The notes beneath the pieces were generated by a model that searched no databases, was not told the DNA's origin, and was given only the letters and a program-made list of their open reading frames with translations. The translations under genes and the position numbers were made by a program. From Riptortus pedestris (taxonomy: Eukaryota; Arthropoda; Insecta; Hemiptera; Alydidae), in contig CM032232.1 in assembly GCA_019009955.1 (NCBI GenBank), positions 51,285,501 to 51,349,500 of the forward strand: DNA of 64,000 nt, read 5' to 3'. Positions 1 to 11,673 of the stretch are shown piece by piece. The stretch's first letter is position 1; each line of letters starts with the position of its first letter.

Positions 1-1083
1 CAAAGCTGTGAAGTGAAACTCTTTACTTTAAGTTTACCTGGAGCCACAAGAAAACTAATTTTTACAATAATTGGGAAAACTCCAAATATTTGTGAGTTTT
101 ATCTTTTATGCTTCCTTACATTAATGTTGATAACTTAGTGGCTTATCAGACCCATATTATAGGTACTAGAATGTAAGAAGAATAATGTTTATGCTTCTTG
201 ACAAATTTTTTTTTTCTTCACAAGATGTTCTGCTCACTTCCATCTAATTTATTTTATTTTTTTCTCAAATGAGGTTTTAGCTAACCCTAATTATGAAACT
301 TAAGAAAAAAAGTTGTCCTTATTGCCCAATTTTACCTTGCCTTTCTTTCCCAAAGAGCAAATTTGACTACAATTCCATCGAACAATTTCAAAGTATGAGG
401 GACTCAAAACTCTCAATTTTTTTTTTTAAATATACCTCTCGTTTATGCAATGAATAACACAATCATCTACGTAATAATTATGTTTTAAAGGAAACGTTCA
501 CTGACAAATTATCAAGGTTGGTGTCTATGTCGCCATTCTTCGTTTCTTCAAAGCCTTGATTCTGTTCTCCAATTAAAGTTTTCTTTCATTAATACACACA
601 CATTAATTTCACTAAGCACAAGCTGAATTTTCAGAAGGAAAGCCATAGTGTAGGACAACAGTATCCTTAGCTTTACCATACCCTCAATTGAAAAACATCA
701 TTTTTTTTTGTTTGGCTGCACTATCAAGTAATATAATAATAAATATATACTTGATTTCATTACCAATAACTTGAATAAGAGAAAGAAAATTAACTGGGAC
801 TATGGAATATAAATTGCTTTCAGAGACAATAAATTGTAGAAACTTAAATCAAATAGTTAATTCCACTACAAACTGGTTATTACCCATTATAAACCTACAC
901 TAGTATCAAAAATCATGAATAAGCTCAAATCTGACTGTGCAAACTATATTTATGCACTTCTTCTTTTACCAAACAACTATTTCTTCTTTATAATATTGTA
1001 ACAAACAAAATATCAAATGTTTCCCTAATCATTATTTCTAAAATTATCTTAACATACTGGGCTCTAGTATTCGTAAAACCCTA
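1..1083. other. AT-rich DNA, no gene seen
   Basis: No open frame of useful length on either strand and no repeat shared with the rest of the window. Short A and T runs only. Confidence 0.6.
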
Positions 1084-1144
1084 GTGTGTGTGTGTGTGTG
1101 TGTGTGTGTTGTGTGGGGGGGGGGTTGTGTTTGTGTGTGTGTGT
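1084..1144. repeat. (TG)n microsatellite with a G run
   Basis: A TG dinucleotide run, interrupted by a run of about nine G, then TG again. Simple sequence only. Confidence 0.9.
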
Positions 1145-3837
1145 GGGCGTGTGCTTATGAATTTGCAATAAATGATATGAGTCATATGAGATATGATTAT
1201 ATGAGTACATGAGCATGATCAAAACAGAATTCTACTTCCTAAGATTATAAATTTCTCCGAACTATTTCCCTCTTTTTAAAAATGGGGGAAAAATTAATAG
1301 TACCTTTGATATTTAATTTAATGCCTAATAAACATATAAGAAAACTTATATATGCTGTTACACCGAACGATTTGTAAAGAAATCGAACTATTATGTTTTT
1401 CTCTCAATAACTAAATAAATTGATATACCAACGGATTTTTGGTACTTTTTATATACTTAGATGTTATATTATCCATAAATTTATTTAAAAATTATATATA
1501 ATAACTGCAGAAATAGAAGTTGGGGACAGGATAATAATCCAAACTTTGCCCGTTTTGCCAATTTCAAAAAATTCAAATGACATTTTTTAAGAATTCTGGA
1601 AGAGAGCTTCCCAACAATGCATTACTATTGTCAATAGTTTCCAAACCCTCTAATATTTAAGCCCACCTCCCATTTAGGGTAAAAGTAAAACAAGACAGCT
1701 TACGAGTAAGATTGAAGATGTATGTAATGAAAGCCTATATATACCCATCTGGAGTGTAGAAATAACACAATAGTCCAGATCCACAAGCCCAATAATAAAT
1801 TCAAGCCTAAATTCATATTAATGAAACTGTCACCCCTCTATGGAATACGTAAAGTTACTACTAATAAAAACATAGAAAGAAAAATAAGTGCACCTTAATA
1901 TAGGCTTAAAAAAATATGTTGTTAGTTATTCTTATCTGCTTTATAGTGTTGGATCAAAAACAAAACCCAATTTCGGCGATGACAAATGATTTTTCCACAA
2001 AATTTGAATGTATTTCAGGAATACTTCTCTATATAAAAGAAATTAATTTTTTACCTGATTTTATATAACAGTTGATGATCCCTGGCATTCACATTAATTT
2101 TTCATATATTACAGTGCTTTGGGAGGAGTCAATATCATTTAAATTATATTTTTTTGGCCAAGAAAAGATAAAGTTCAAATATTGTTACATTTTCCCAAAT
2201 TATTTAAAAATTCATTTTCTGTCCTCCATGTTCAAGTAAAACTCATGAATACATCCTGGAGAATGTCTCCGAAAAATATAATTAGAAGTAATATGTTTTG
2301 TACAAACAAGTACAGTTTAGTCATATTTGAAAAAATATTTTCACCATAGACAAAGTCTAAAAGAAAATATCATATTTATTTAATCAAATGTGTTCTAATA
2401 TTAAATGAAAGTATACTGAATGTTGGACTTCTAAATTCTATTTACTATGTTCAAAAGGTTGCTAAGGCCTTGCAGGTGCCAATGGAACCAATACTAAGCA
2501 TAGAAACGGTAACATTATTTTCAGATACTAAATTTAAAGTATTATCAACTTTATAATGAGAGCAAATGAATTTGCATTGTTAATTATTTACTATTGATAA
2601 AAAACAAGAAATGAGATTTGTTTTGTACATATAAAAACAACTTGGTAATTATCAATTTATATGTGATTTAACTGTATGTTAGGGCTCAAAGCAAGGTTGG
2701 AGGTGCCACTCTACTGCATATAAATTTTAGTGCATTCAGGAAATAAAATCTGTCTTCAGAGCTAAAAATAAGTCACTATCAAGACCTATATATCACAACT
2801 TTAAAAACAAAATTCAAACAGCTTAACAGTACACAATAACATAATATCTGAAGAAAAACATTCCTCACACAGTGTAAAGATAATGTTGAGAATCGACGTT
2901 GTAGGAACCAGCTCTACAGAATAAGAAAGTTATAGTCTTCCTGCCTAAAAATTAATATTTATTTAATGGAGAAAGTTACATCTTTCTGAACCTGAAGTAT
3001 AATTTTAAAGCAAATAATAAACAGAAAGGATTAAAAATATTTAAAATCCAATGAAATGAGTTGAATAATTAAATACTAGTTAGAAAAGTCACAAATTAAA
3101 AACAAACACATACACTCAAACAATTACACCCTAAACTGAAAAATTGAGATCCTCCATTTTATACCCATACACTAAGACTTATAATCTAAAAATAAAAAAA
3201 GGAGAAAAGAGAATGCATATTTTTCTCTATAGAAGTTATTAAGAGGGTTTTCATTATCCACATCCCTTTTTTGAAACTTTGTAGCTTTTTTCAGTGATTA
3301 TGGAAGCAATATTGGGCCGGAGATTTTCTAAGCATATTTTAAGGAAGAGGCCCAATATCCAAGTGTGGTAGATATTCAACGTTTATTCATCTAAAATTTG
3401 AGATGGCTTAAGAGAAGCATAAAGCTAATGGTTATTTATAAAGAAATGGAGTGGAGAATCTCGAATAAAAACATATCTGGAATAATATAAACTTCATCAA
3501 ACATGAAGCAAACAAACTACAAATTTAAAACTACTCTCAAAAGACTTTTAAAGAAAACATCATCTCAATTCATAGAACAAGCTCGTGGGCTGATGAGGAT
3601 TATTATCTTCTTTTATATTCTCAAAAAAGACTGTGATTAGAATATTAAATAAGAAATACAGTTACATTTGATCAGCTCGTCATGGAATAAATTAAATAAG
3701 CACAAGATGGATAGGGGAATTATTTTTTGGTAGCTTTAGCCTCCAATCCCTGACAGAGATATACATAAAGATTTTGAACATATTTTGTGTCTTTAAATTT
3801 TGGGGCTCATTTTAACCATTTAAGTTAAAATAAGCAT
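1145..3837. other. AT-rich DNA, no gene seen
   Basis: Both strands are broken by frequent stops. I see no transposon ends, tRNA-like fold or conserved coding motif. It could be intergenic or intronic; nothing here decides. Confidence 0.6.
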
Positions 3838-3849
3838 GAGAAACCTTAG

Positions 3850-4005
3850 TCCTTGGATCGATCCCAACCATGCCAATAGGAATTTATTCAGTTTACTAAA
3901 TAAAATTCTTTGTCCCACCCTTGCAGGAAAAGGATGGTAACCAATAGATAATCCATCTAGGGTAGCCACAGTTTCATAAAGTGGGAATAAATAAATAACA
4001 ATGGC
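3850..4005 (+). repeat. old tRNA-derived SINE remnant
   Basis: A B-box-like TTGGATCGATCCC lies just before GGAATTTATT...ACTAAATAAA, then a CCACCCTTGCAGGAAAAGGATGGTAACC block. The same order of blocks is seen, in reverse complement and better preserved, at 16735-16981 and 22577-22766. Heavily diverged. Confidence 0.5.
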
Positions 4006-4470
4006 AATGATTTGATTTTAATGTCCAAACAAAGTTAAACAACCAATCAATTTTGTTGATTTTGAGCAATAGTTTGTTGATCACAAAAAAAGGTGCTGTG
4101 AGCTCATGCTTGGAATGTACTAGTGATTATAATTTGATTAGTTTCCCGATTAATTCTTGTACAAAGTAAAGGAAGTAGTAGGGACAATATCAGGTTTTAA
4201 AATTTCTGCAGGAAATATATATTATGATCCACCCCTGAATGCAATTAGTCATTAGCATCATTAGTTTTGGCATGGCATCTGCATTTATCAATCACATATA
4301 TATATATTAGCAGAACTCAAAATCAGCTAACCTTAAAATAAGTAAAATTGATATTAGGGATTGCTTTAAAGTCTTGGCTAAAATTAAAAATTGCTACTTT
4401 CTCTGTACATATAACAGATTTAAAAAAATTGAAATAAACAAACATTTTTTTGGTTTATCATGAGATGGTC

Positions 4471-4643
4471 TACAAATTAGCTTTTATGACATTTTTTTCT
4501 ACTCCTAAACATTGTATGGAGATATCATATATCACTTTAAAATGAAATAATTTTAAAAGAAATGCAACCAAACATATTGTTTATTTAATTAAAAACACCT
4601 GCAATGAAGTTATGGCATGCCCACATCAGATGCTTTTTATTTT
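4471..4643. repeat. direct duplication, copy 1
   Basis: About 173 bp beginning TACAAATTAGCTTTTATGA and ending near GCTTTTTATTT, repeated at 4865-5040 with scattered substitutions and small indels. The two copies are in direct orientation about 394 bp apart. Unit identity unknown. Confidence 0.85.
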
Positions 4644-4732
4644 ACTAATTATTTGATGAGTACTGTCAGTAGTGCGTTTCCTAAAAAATCGGAGATGGTT
4701 TTTCATCACCAGCAATAATGAAACCTGGAAAA

Positions 4733-4838
4733 AGGAATTTATTTAACGACAAACTAAATAAATAAAATCCTTAGCCCTACCCTAGCTAGAAAATGGTGGT
4801 AGCCTATAGGTAACCCGTCCCAATTAGCCTTAATAGAG
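4733..4838 (+). repeat. old SINE remnant (3' part)
   Basis: GGAATTTATTT...AATCCTTAGCCCTACCCTAGCTAGAAAATGGTGGTAGCC...AATTAGCCTTAAT aligns block by block with the reverse complement of the SINE at 16735-16981. It lies between the two copies of the 173 bp direct duplication. Confidence 0.6.
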
Positions 4839-4864
4839 CAAAGTAGACATTAATAAATAGCAAA

Positions 4865-5040
4865 TACAAATTAGCTTTTATGATATTTTTTCTACTCCTA
4901 AACATTGTATGGAGATATCATATATTATTTTCAAATGAAATAATTTTAAAATAAGTGCCACCAACCAAACATATTGTTTATTTAATTTAAAACACCTGCA
5001 AGGAAGTTATGTCATGCCCACATCATATGCTTTTTATTTG
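4865..5040. repeat. direct duplication, copy 2
   Basis: Second copy of the block at 4471-4643, including the shared ATTGTATGGAGATATCATAT and TCATGCCCACATCA cores. Confidence 0.85.
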
Positions 5041-5099
5041 AGTAAAATAGTTCTTGTACCTGCCTGGAATTGAACATGGGTACTATGGATGCATGTTAT

Positions 5100-5623
5100 G
5101 TACATCTAGTTTTCTACAATGAATAGTCCAGTACTGTATATTTGTGGTTCATACCTAGTCCCGTGCTGTATATCTCGATTCCTCAAATGAATAGCCCAGT
5201 ACTGTATAGTTGTGGGTGATGTCTAGCTCCATACTGTATATCTAGCTTTCTGCAATATCTACTCCAGTACTGTATAGTTATTGGTGATGTCTTGCTCCAT
5301 ACTGTATATCTAGCTTTCTGCAATTTGTACTACAGTACTGTATAGTTGTGGGTGATGTCTAGCTCCAAACTGTATATCTAGCTTTCTGCAGTATCTACTC
5401 CAGTACTGTATAGTTGTGGGAGATGATTAGTCCAGTGCTGTATATCTGGTTTTCTCCAATATATAGCCCAGTGTTCTATTGTTATAGCTGATATCTAGCC
5501 CATACAATATATATAGTTTTCTGCAATGCATTGTTGAGTACTGTATAGTTGTGGGTGTTGTCTTGTTCCATGCTGTATATCTAGTTTTCTGTAATATGCA
5601 CCCCACTTCTGTATAGTTGTGGA
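5100..5623. repeat. ~68 bp minisatellite, part 1
   Basis: About eight diverged tandem units built on 'CCAGTACTGTATAGTTGTGG...GATGTCTAGCTCCATACTGTATATCTAG.TTTCTGCAAT'. Successive CTGTATAGTTGTGG anchors fall near 5203, 5266, 5338, 5406, 5475, 5543 and 5610. The array continues, partly inverted, beyond the MITE at 5701-5927. Confidence 0.85.
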
Positions 5624-5692
<69 letters not shown>

Positions 5693-5700
5693 CACACACA
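5624..5700. repeat. (TA)n then (CA)n microsatellite
   Basis: A TA run of about 57 bp followed by a CA run, directly abutting the left arm of the MITE. Confidence 0.95.
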
Positions 5701-5925
5701 GGGTCTTTCAAAAAGAATGAACCGATTTCATTTAGCTATTTCTTATTTACAGACAGTAATACAAGAAGACATCATACAAGCGATGCTGGAAATGGAACAT
5801 GATGATGATGATGACACCATAAAACTTGAACACATGGTTAAATACATGTGTCTTTATTGCAATCTTGTATTACTGCCTGTTAATAAGATATAGCTTAATG
5901 AAACTGGTTCATTCTTTTTGAAAGA

Positions 5926-5927
<2 letters not shown>
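5701..5927. mobile_element. MITE with ~65 bp terminal inverted repeats
   Basis: The left arm starts GGGTCTTTCAAAAAGAATGA and runs to about 5767. The right arm (5863-5927) is its reverse complement with a few mismatches, so nearly the whole arm including CAGTAATACAAGA is shared. The ~95 bp between the arms holds no ORF. Arms of the type 'AGGGTnTTTCAAAAAGAATG' are, as far as I know, common on arthropod Tc1/mariner-like elements; assignment to that superfamily is inference. The flanks are CA and TG microsatellites, so a target duplication cannot be read. Confidence 0.8.

Positions 5928-5968
<41 letters not shown>
5928..5968. repeat. (TG)n microsatellite
   Basis: TG run abutting the right arm of the MITE, the complement of the CA run on the other side. 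Confidence 0.95.
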
Positions 5969-5972
<4 letters not shown>

Positions 5973-6090
5973 CATCATCCACAACTATACAGTAGTGGGG
6001 TACACATTATAGAAAACTAGATATACAGCATGGAGCTAGACATCACCCACAACTATACAGTACTCGACAACACATTGCAGAAAACGATTT
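5969..6090 (-). repeat. ~68 bp minisatellite, inverted units
   Basis: CATCATCCACAACTATACAG and ACATCACCCACAACTATACAG are the reverse complement of the units at 5100-5623, so the array changes orientation across the MITE. Confidence 0.8.
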
Positions 6091-6414
6091 TTTTATAGAA
6101 GAGAAGAATTTATCTACTGTCGTAATCAAACATTCAGCGAGAATTATTTGTTATCATTTATATAAATAAAGCCCACATAAAGCTGCCCTCCGTTCCACAT
6201 GGCCCATCAAAATTTAATTGGAAATGCTTGTTTTAAAAATAATAATAATAATAAAAGAGATCTTTTTTTTAATATTACCTAGTTAGGCAGATTAAGACAC
6301 TGTCTCTGATGGGAACCCCCTAGAAGGAGGGTAGCTTGTTTTGTTTGTTTATATGTATAAATATACAAATCAAACATGCACGTGCACACACTCTCTCTCA
6401 CACAAACACACACG

Positions 6415-6712
6415 TCCCATGTAGTATATCTAGTTTCCTCCATTGTATAGTCCAGTACTGTATAGTTGTGGGCGATGTACAGTCCCATACTATATATATC
6501 GAGTTTTCACGAATATAAATCCGAGTGTTGTATTGCTGTGAGAGATATCCAGTCCAAAGCTGTGAATCTAGTTTTGGGGAATATCCAAGTGTTGCACATC
6601 TAGTTTTGGGGGACATCTATTTCAACACCGTATATTTAGTTTTGGGGATATCTATTCCAGCACGGTATATTTATTTTTTTGCCAATATATAGTCCAGTAC
6701 TGTCATCGAAAA
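6415..6712. repeat. ~68 bp minisatellite, part 2
   Basis: Returns to the forward orientation (AGTCCAGTACTGTATAGTTGTGG at about 6450) and decays rightwards into TCTAGTTTTGGGGATATCTATTCCAGC variants. The 320 bp before it (6091-6414) shows no gene, only an AATAAT run and CA-rich patches. Confidence 0.75.
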
Positions 6713-6714
6713 TT

Positions 6715-7060
6715 TGTATAGGGTCAAAATTATTTCAAATTTGTTGCTATGTAAATTGTTTTATATACATGTTTTCTCTATCTTAATATTAACAGAGATC
6801 TTGGCATTTTTTAGATTTTTGCCTTCAGTAAACCCCCGCTTTTAGTCATCGCACTTTAAAAATAAGGGAATATATCATTAAACGTCTTATTCCAAGAATA
6901 AATACAAAATATTATTTTCATATACACAGATACAGAGATACATACAAATAGTTGGTGTGATGACATCATCTTAAGATTTCATTGACCGCCCACTCTCTCT
7001 ACTCATCAGTTTTTTTTTTCTTTTCTTTTTGAAATAGAGAATACATCCCGAGTTGAGCTT
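6715..7060 (+). mobile_element. HINE remnant (body only)
   Basis: 'CTATCTTAATATTAACAGAGATCTTGGCATTTTTTAG...CAGTAAACCCCCGCTTTTAGTCATC' matches the body of the full HINE copies, closest to that at 53900-54090, including the 'TTTTAGTCATCGCACTTT' variant. Head and 3' stem-loop end are missing. Confidence 0.7.
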
Positions 7061-7360
7061 AGTACTGTGTTATTCCAACATGTGGAAAATGTGCTTAGTT
7101 TACCAAGCCCCTGCTGTGAGGAACATATTGATATTTAACCATTCTATGTGAAAGAAAAAGATTGCTCTCATTAATAATTGAATTGGGCCAAGTGAGATTG
7201 GTGTTTTAGAGCAGCAAAAAATTAAGAATACGAAATATCACTGTCAAACATTGGATTAAAAAAATTATATACCATTCCACATATAATGTTCTACAATTGT
7301 TGTACTATGCATATTTTCTTTTACTGGAATGTTAACCAAGATATTCAATTTTTTTTTCTT

Positions 7361-7487
7361 TTTTAGCAGATTACAAGGGAAATGAATAATTGAGGTTTAA
7401 CTCATGATGCGATTTATGAAAAATATCTTTAAATGTCCATCAATCCTACCTAAGAGTTGACGTAAATGATAACCTGCGTTCGTGCAT

Positions 7488-7549
<62 letters not shown>

Positions 7550-7628
7550 TTGTGCGCGTATGTTTGTGTAACCAGAGGAAATGGGGAGGTTTACAGTACC
7601 TTTAATATTAAGACAGTTATTTGTATGT
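7361..7628 (+). mobile_element. HINE 5' head with (GT)n
   Basis: TTTTAGCAGATTACAAGGGAAATGAATAATTGAGG, 'CATGATGCGATTT' and 'AAATGTCCATCAATCCTACC' are the diagnostic head blocks. The microsatellite slot holds (GT)n (7491-7545) instead of (TA)n. The body is cut short where the next copy begins. Confidence 0.8.
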
Positions 7629-7753
7629 GTTAGCAGATTTCCCTTAATGATATCAGCTATTGAGGTTGAATTCATGGAGCAATTCTCGAAAAAGTTCTTC
7701 AAATGACCGTCGATCCTACCCAGGAGATTGCGAAAACGGCGTCCGTTCAAAAC

Positions 7754-7757
<4 letters not shown>
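7629..7757 (+). mobile_element. HINE 5' head (first piece of a split copy)
   Basis: GTTAGCAGATTTCCCTTAAT, CAGCTATTGAGGTTGAATTCATGGAGC, 'GACCGTCGATCCTACCCAGGAGATTGCG' and GTCCGTTCAAAAC are the head blocks, followed directly by (TA)n to 7818. The body that should follow appears at 10724, after another TA run. I read 7629-12967 as one HINE split by later insertions. Confidence 0.8.
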
Positions 7758-7819
<62 letters not shown>

Positions 7820-7820
<1 letters not shown>

Positions 7821-8636
7821 TAGCTAAGGTACCCGGCTTCGCTCGGGAATTCATTTGAGGTTTAATGATGATGGTATTTTTTTTGACAAGCCTTTACTTT
7901 CCACAATATTTTAACATTTCCCGATGTATACCCGTCGTTGCTGTGGATTTGTTAATAATAAAATTATTTGTTATGTAAGGCTTCACTGTCCACAATATTT
8001 TTATATTTCCCGTCTCTTGGGCATGTAGTTTTTTTTTTTATTTATAATACATAATCATAGAAAGTACTCTGTCCGCCAAAATATGTTTGAACTAAACTTC
8101 CTTTCCCTTGATACTGTAGAAAGACCAACAGTGACTGAAAACCGAACAGAAAATGTAATATCGTGAATTTTTATTTCAGGCTTCTCTTATAACCCCCCCC
8201 CCCCGTTTGAAAAAAATAAATATAGCTTATAATCGTTTAAGATTTGGTATAAGACAAAAGTGAATATAACAAAAGAAACTCTAAATAACGAAATAAAAAA
8301 CTTTTGTCATGTACATATTTGTTGAAAAACCAATTGAAAACGCAGTATCACTATTTTTAATTTCAGGTCTCCCTTACAACCCCCGCTCCTGTTCCTCCCT
8401 AGAAATGTTGGTACCACTTATTATCATGGAGGAGTTAGTGCTAACTCGCATACCGAGCTTTGTTAAGTTCGGTTCAATTGTTAGATAACAATAAAACTTG
8501 TCATCTACCGCTATGTTTTTATAGTGTATATCTCCTTTATACATTGTTATACAGCAAAAGTGAATATAACAAAAGTTACTTTAAATAACAACACAAACAA
8601 CTTTTGTATATATGTATTGATATATATATATATATC
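7820..8636 (-). mobile_element. Helitron-like element, reverse, 5' truncated
   Basis: Its 3' end is at the left: A|CTAGCTAAGGTACCCGGCTTCGCTCGGG, a hairpin followed by 8 nt and CTAG, inserted between A and T as Helitrons do. Inside are reversed monomers (ACAACCCCCGCTCCTG..., 'AACAAAAGTTACTTTAAATAAC'). The 5' end block (GTAACCTCTGTCTG) is absent. At 8637-8655 there is a 'AGCGGTAACAGACAAG' scrap, which is the reversed edge of a HINE microsatellite. Confidence 0.85.
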
Positions 8637-8661
8637 AAGCGGTAACAGACAAGTATATATA

Positions 8662-9772
8662 CAGGGTGTCCCCAAACCAAACGGCCAAACTTTAGGGATC
8701 GATAGAGGATCGAAAAACTAAAACAAAAAGTCCTCTGGCATATGCCACATAACAAAGACCGACCCACACGTTTACAGAAAACTCATGCTGGTAGTGAAAT
8801 TCTCTAACAGCGCGGGGATTTTCATGTGCCCAAAGGTGGTAGTTTCTTTGATTGAATATGCCCGCACGTGTAAAAGTCGCTTCGTCCGTCCAGATTACTT
8901 TCGAATTTAAGTTTACATCGTTTTGCAATTGTTCTTTGTGCCAATTACAAAAATTTAATCGGCGGGGATAATCAGCGGGTATTTAATTTTGTACCTTTTG
9001 TACATGGTAAGCATGTCTGCGGTCAGCCCTTAATGTGCGCCAAATGGTTGTCTTTGGTATGCTTAGAACTGAAGCAGCTCTCCGGACGCTAGTGCTAGGG
9101 TTGGTATTGAAGTGCCTCAGTATCCTCTCCCTCTGCCTCAGGTCGGCTTCCATCGGACCCTGCATACGGTTTCCACGACGATTACATGAGAAGGACCCAG
9201 TCTCTCGAAGCCTTCTGAAAGTGCTGGTAAAAACACCTCTGTGTGGGGTTTCTCGGTCAGGAAACCGTCTGCGATATTCCCGAACTGCCTGACGTGCATT
9301 GCCATCGCAGAATCCGTAGACGTAGACTAAGTCCGCGTTTTCAGCGTTGGTAAATCTAGTCATATTTGTTGACTTCACTGAACAATACTAGCAACACCAC
9401 TAATGTGAGAATGCGAGGCTGGATTCCCCCCAAAAAGGATTAAAATGATAGTAAACATTTTAATCCTTTCTTTTTAAGTTTAAACACTCAACCTAGACGT
9501 TTTATTGATAAGGAAAGCGTGAGAATATTCATGTTTTCTAAATTTGCTCCTCGTAAATTAAAAAATTAAGCTTACTCAAAAAGCCAATAGTTTTTTTGTA
9601 ATTTAAATACGTTATTAAAAAAAAATACACTTTTTGCACAACTATTTTCAGTTTTTTGTGATTTTCTCAAAAACGAAGCGAAAACGAGGCATATGCCAGA
9701 GGACTTTTTTTCTTAGTTTTTCGATCCTCTATCGATCCCTGAAGTTTGGCCGTTTGGTTTGGGGACACCCTG
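8662..9772 (-). mobile_element. Tc1/mariner-like element, TA target site
   Basis: The ends are near-perfect inverted repeats about 80 bp long: CAGGGTGTCCCCAAACCAAA at the left and its reverse complement at the right, extending through TTTAGGGATCGATAGAGGATCG and GTCCTCTGGCATATGCC. TA flanks each end (8660-8661 and 9773-9774), the usual target duplication of this superfamily. It is 1111 bp and carries the decayed transposase at 8692-9378. It sits between two oppositely oriented Helitron copies. Confidence 0.92.
8692..9378 (-). pseudogene. Tc1/mariner-like transposase, DUF4817-type N-terminus, internally deleted
   Basis: The likely start is ATG at 9378, or a second ATG five codons in. The N-terminal 130 residues contain FTNAENADLVYVYGFCDGNA, then AVREYRRRFPDRETPHRGVF and FRRLRETGSF, the winged-helix-like DUF4817 region, and a second helix-turn-helix (SVRRAASVLSIPKTTIWRTL) ending HVQKVQ. 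A one-base shift at about 8983 breaks the frame. The next piece, in another frame, reads IPADYPRR then VIWTDEATFTRAG and NYHLWAHENPRA, where the D of TDE is the first catalytic aspartate. Coding stops after FSVNVWVGL and the sequence runs straight into the inverted repeat, so the second aspartate, the third acidic residue and the whole C-terminus are gone. It cannot make an active enzyme. This N-terminal type is common in arthropod genomes, which is the best host hint in the window. Confidence 0.88.
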
Positions 9773-9774
9773 TA

Positions 9775-10675
9775 TATATATAATTGTAACCTCTATCTGT
9801 ACATTGTTTTTTTTGTTTAATTTTCAAAATTTCACGATAACTTTTCGTTTCACATGCCATAGACACAATAACTGCATTTTCTTTCTTTCGTGTCTGTTTG
9901 TTTGTTATCTTTTCACGCATAAACGGCTGAACCGAATTTTATGAAACTTGGTATGTATGTATATTACTACTAACGTAACATAGACAAAGTTTAGGCTATA
10001 TTGATATTCTCTGAGACGAACAGGAGTAGGGGTTATAAGGGAGGTCTGACATTAAAAATAGCGATGTTTCGTTTTTTATTGGGTTTTCGGCAAATAAGGT
10101 ATCGGGAGTCAACAATTTGTCACAAAACACTCAACCGAACTAAATAAAAATCAGTATGTGTATTAGCACTAAATCCTCCATGATAATAAGCGGTACCAAC
10201 ATTTCTAGGGAGGGGGTGGGGGGTTGTAAGGGAGGCCTGAAATTAGAAATAGGGGTATTTCGTTTTCTGTTGGGTTTTCGGCAAATATGAACAGACAAAA
10301 GTTTTTATTTTGTTATTTAAAGTAACTTATATTATATTCACTTTTGTCGTATAACATAGTATAACGAGATATACACTAAAAACTAAAGCGGGAGCCAACA
10401 ATATTATTGGGCACTAACGAGTGAACCGAACTTAACAAAATTCGGTATATGAATTAGCATTAATTCTTCCATGATTATAAGCTATATTACAATTTTTAGG
10501 TTCAAACGGGAGTGGGGGTTATAAGGGAGGCCTGAAATTAAAATAGCAATTTATCTTTTCGTGTTGCTTTTTCGACAAATACGCACATAAAAAAGTTGTT
10601 TATTTTGTTATTTAGAGTAACTTTTGTTATAGATGGAGCGCACTCTGAATGAATTCCCGAGCGAAGCCTTAGCTA

Positions 10676-10676
<1 letters not shown>
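9775..10676 (+). mobile_element. Helitron-like element, forward
   Basis: Opens with TATATATAATTGTAACCTCTATCTGTACATTG, has the HTTCACGCATAAACGGCTGAACC block, about three monomers, and ends GAATTCCCGAGCGAAGCCTTAGCTAG before T. The terminal hairpin is damaged (CCGGG lost). The B-type CTTAGCTAG tail is used. Confidence 0.85.

Positions 10677-10723
<47 letters not shown>
10677..10723. repeat. (TA)n microsatellite
   Basis: Right half of the HINE microsatellite interrupted by the Helitron and mariner insertions. Confidence 0.95.
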
Positions 10724-10726
<3 letters not shown>

Positions 10727-10981
10727 TCAATTAATGCTCTAGTTGTCACAATGTTTGCTTGATCGTTACAAATATTGGGATTGAAAAGGTGGGAAGTGTT
10801 CGAAATTTCCAAATATCTCCTTTATTATGAGTCGGATCGAAAAGTTTTATAGAACAAACCTTGTTAAGTTTTTGATGTTCTGTAATTGTAGCTCTATACA
10901 TTTTTGTGTAGCTCATATGTTAAGCGAGGAATTTGTGCTTTCATGTTTAGCATTATTAGATTTTTACTTAGAACTATAAAA
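10724..10981 (+). mobile_element. HINE body (second piece of the split copy)
   Basis: 'TAATGCTCTAGTTGTCACAATGTTTGCTTGATCGTTAC' and 'ATATCTCCTTTATTATGAGTCGGATCGAAAAG' match the body of intact copies immediately downstream of their microsatellite. It is cut at the TA of the mariner insertion. Confidence 0.8.
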
Positions 10982-11673
10982 TATTGGGTTGTAACACATG
11001 AAGTGTCCGATTTTTTAAACCCTAATCTTTATAAAGGATTAAAACGTTGTGTGTTGTTTCCAAGCAAAATATTTACCATTTATAATAAACATTTGTTAAT
11101 CCTCTAGTCGCAAGCTATGTTTGTTTTTGTCCCAAGTAGGCTTACATATTTTAGTTTAATATCAATCGGGAACATGGAAACACGCGATTTCCGGATAATT
11201 TTCTTTTACAAGTATAAACTTGGTCATTCCGCGGCCCAGTCAGCAAGGAATATTAATCATGCGTTTGGCGAAGGAAGTGCTAATGAAAGAACTATTCGTC
11301 GTTGGTTTTCAAAATTTTCTTCAGGAGATACGACTTTAGAAAATCAGCCCCGTGGACGACCTCACTCATCAGTGGAGGACGAAGATCTTAAAAAAGCTGT
11401 TGAAGAAGACCCTCATAAAACAGTCAGGGAACTTGCTTCAGAGCTAGGCACAAGTCATATGACGGTCTCCAGGCATTTAAAAACGATTGGAAAGGTGAAA
11501 AAGCTCGATTCCTGGGTCCCGCACGTCAGCAGTTAAAACGCCAAGAGACGTGTGTTTCTTTGCTTGCTCGTCAACGCCCGACCACATGTTTCAATACAGA
11601 CAGTGAACAAATTAAAGGAGTTGGGCTATGAAGTCCTACCACACCCCCCCCCCTATTCCCCTGATCTATCTCC

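Noticed and set aside
1084..1144. Regulatory Z-DNA element
   Set aside because: The TG tract is ordinary for this window, and no gene lies near it to be regulated.
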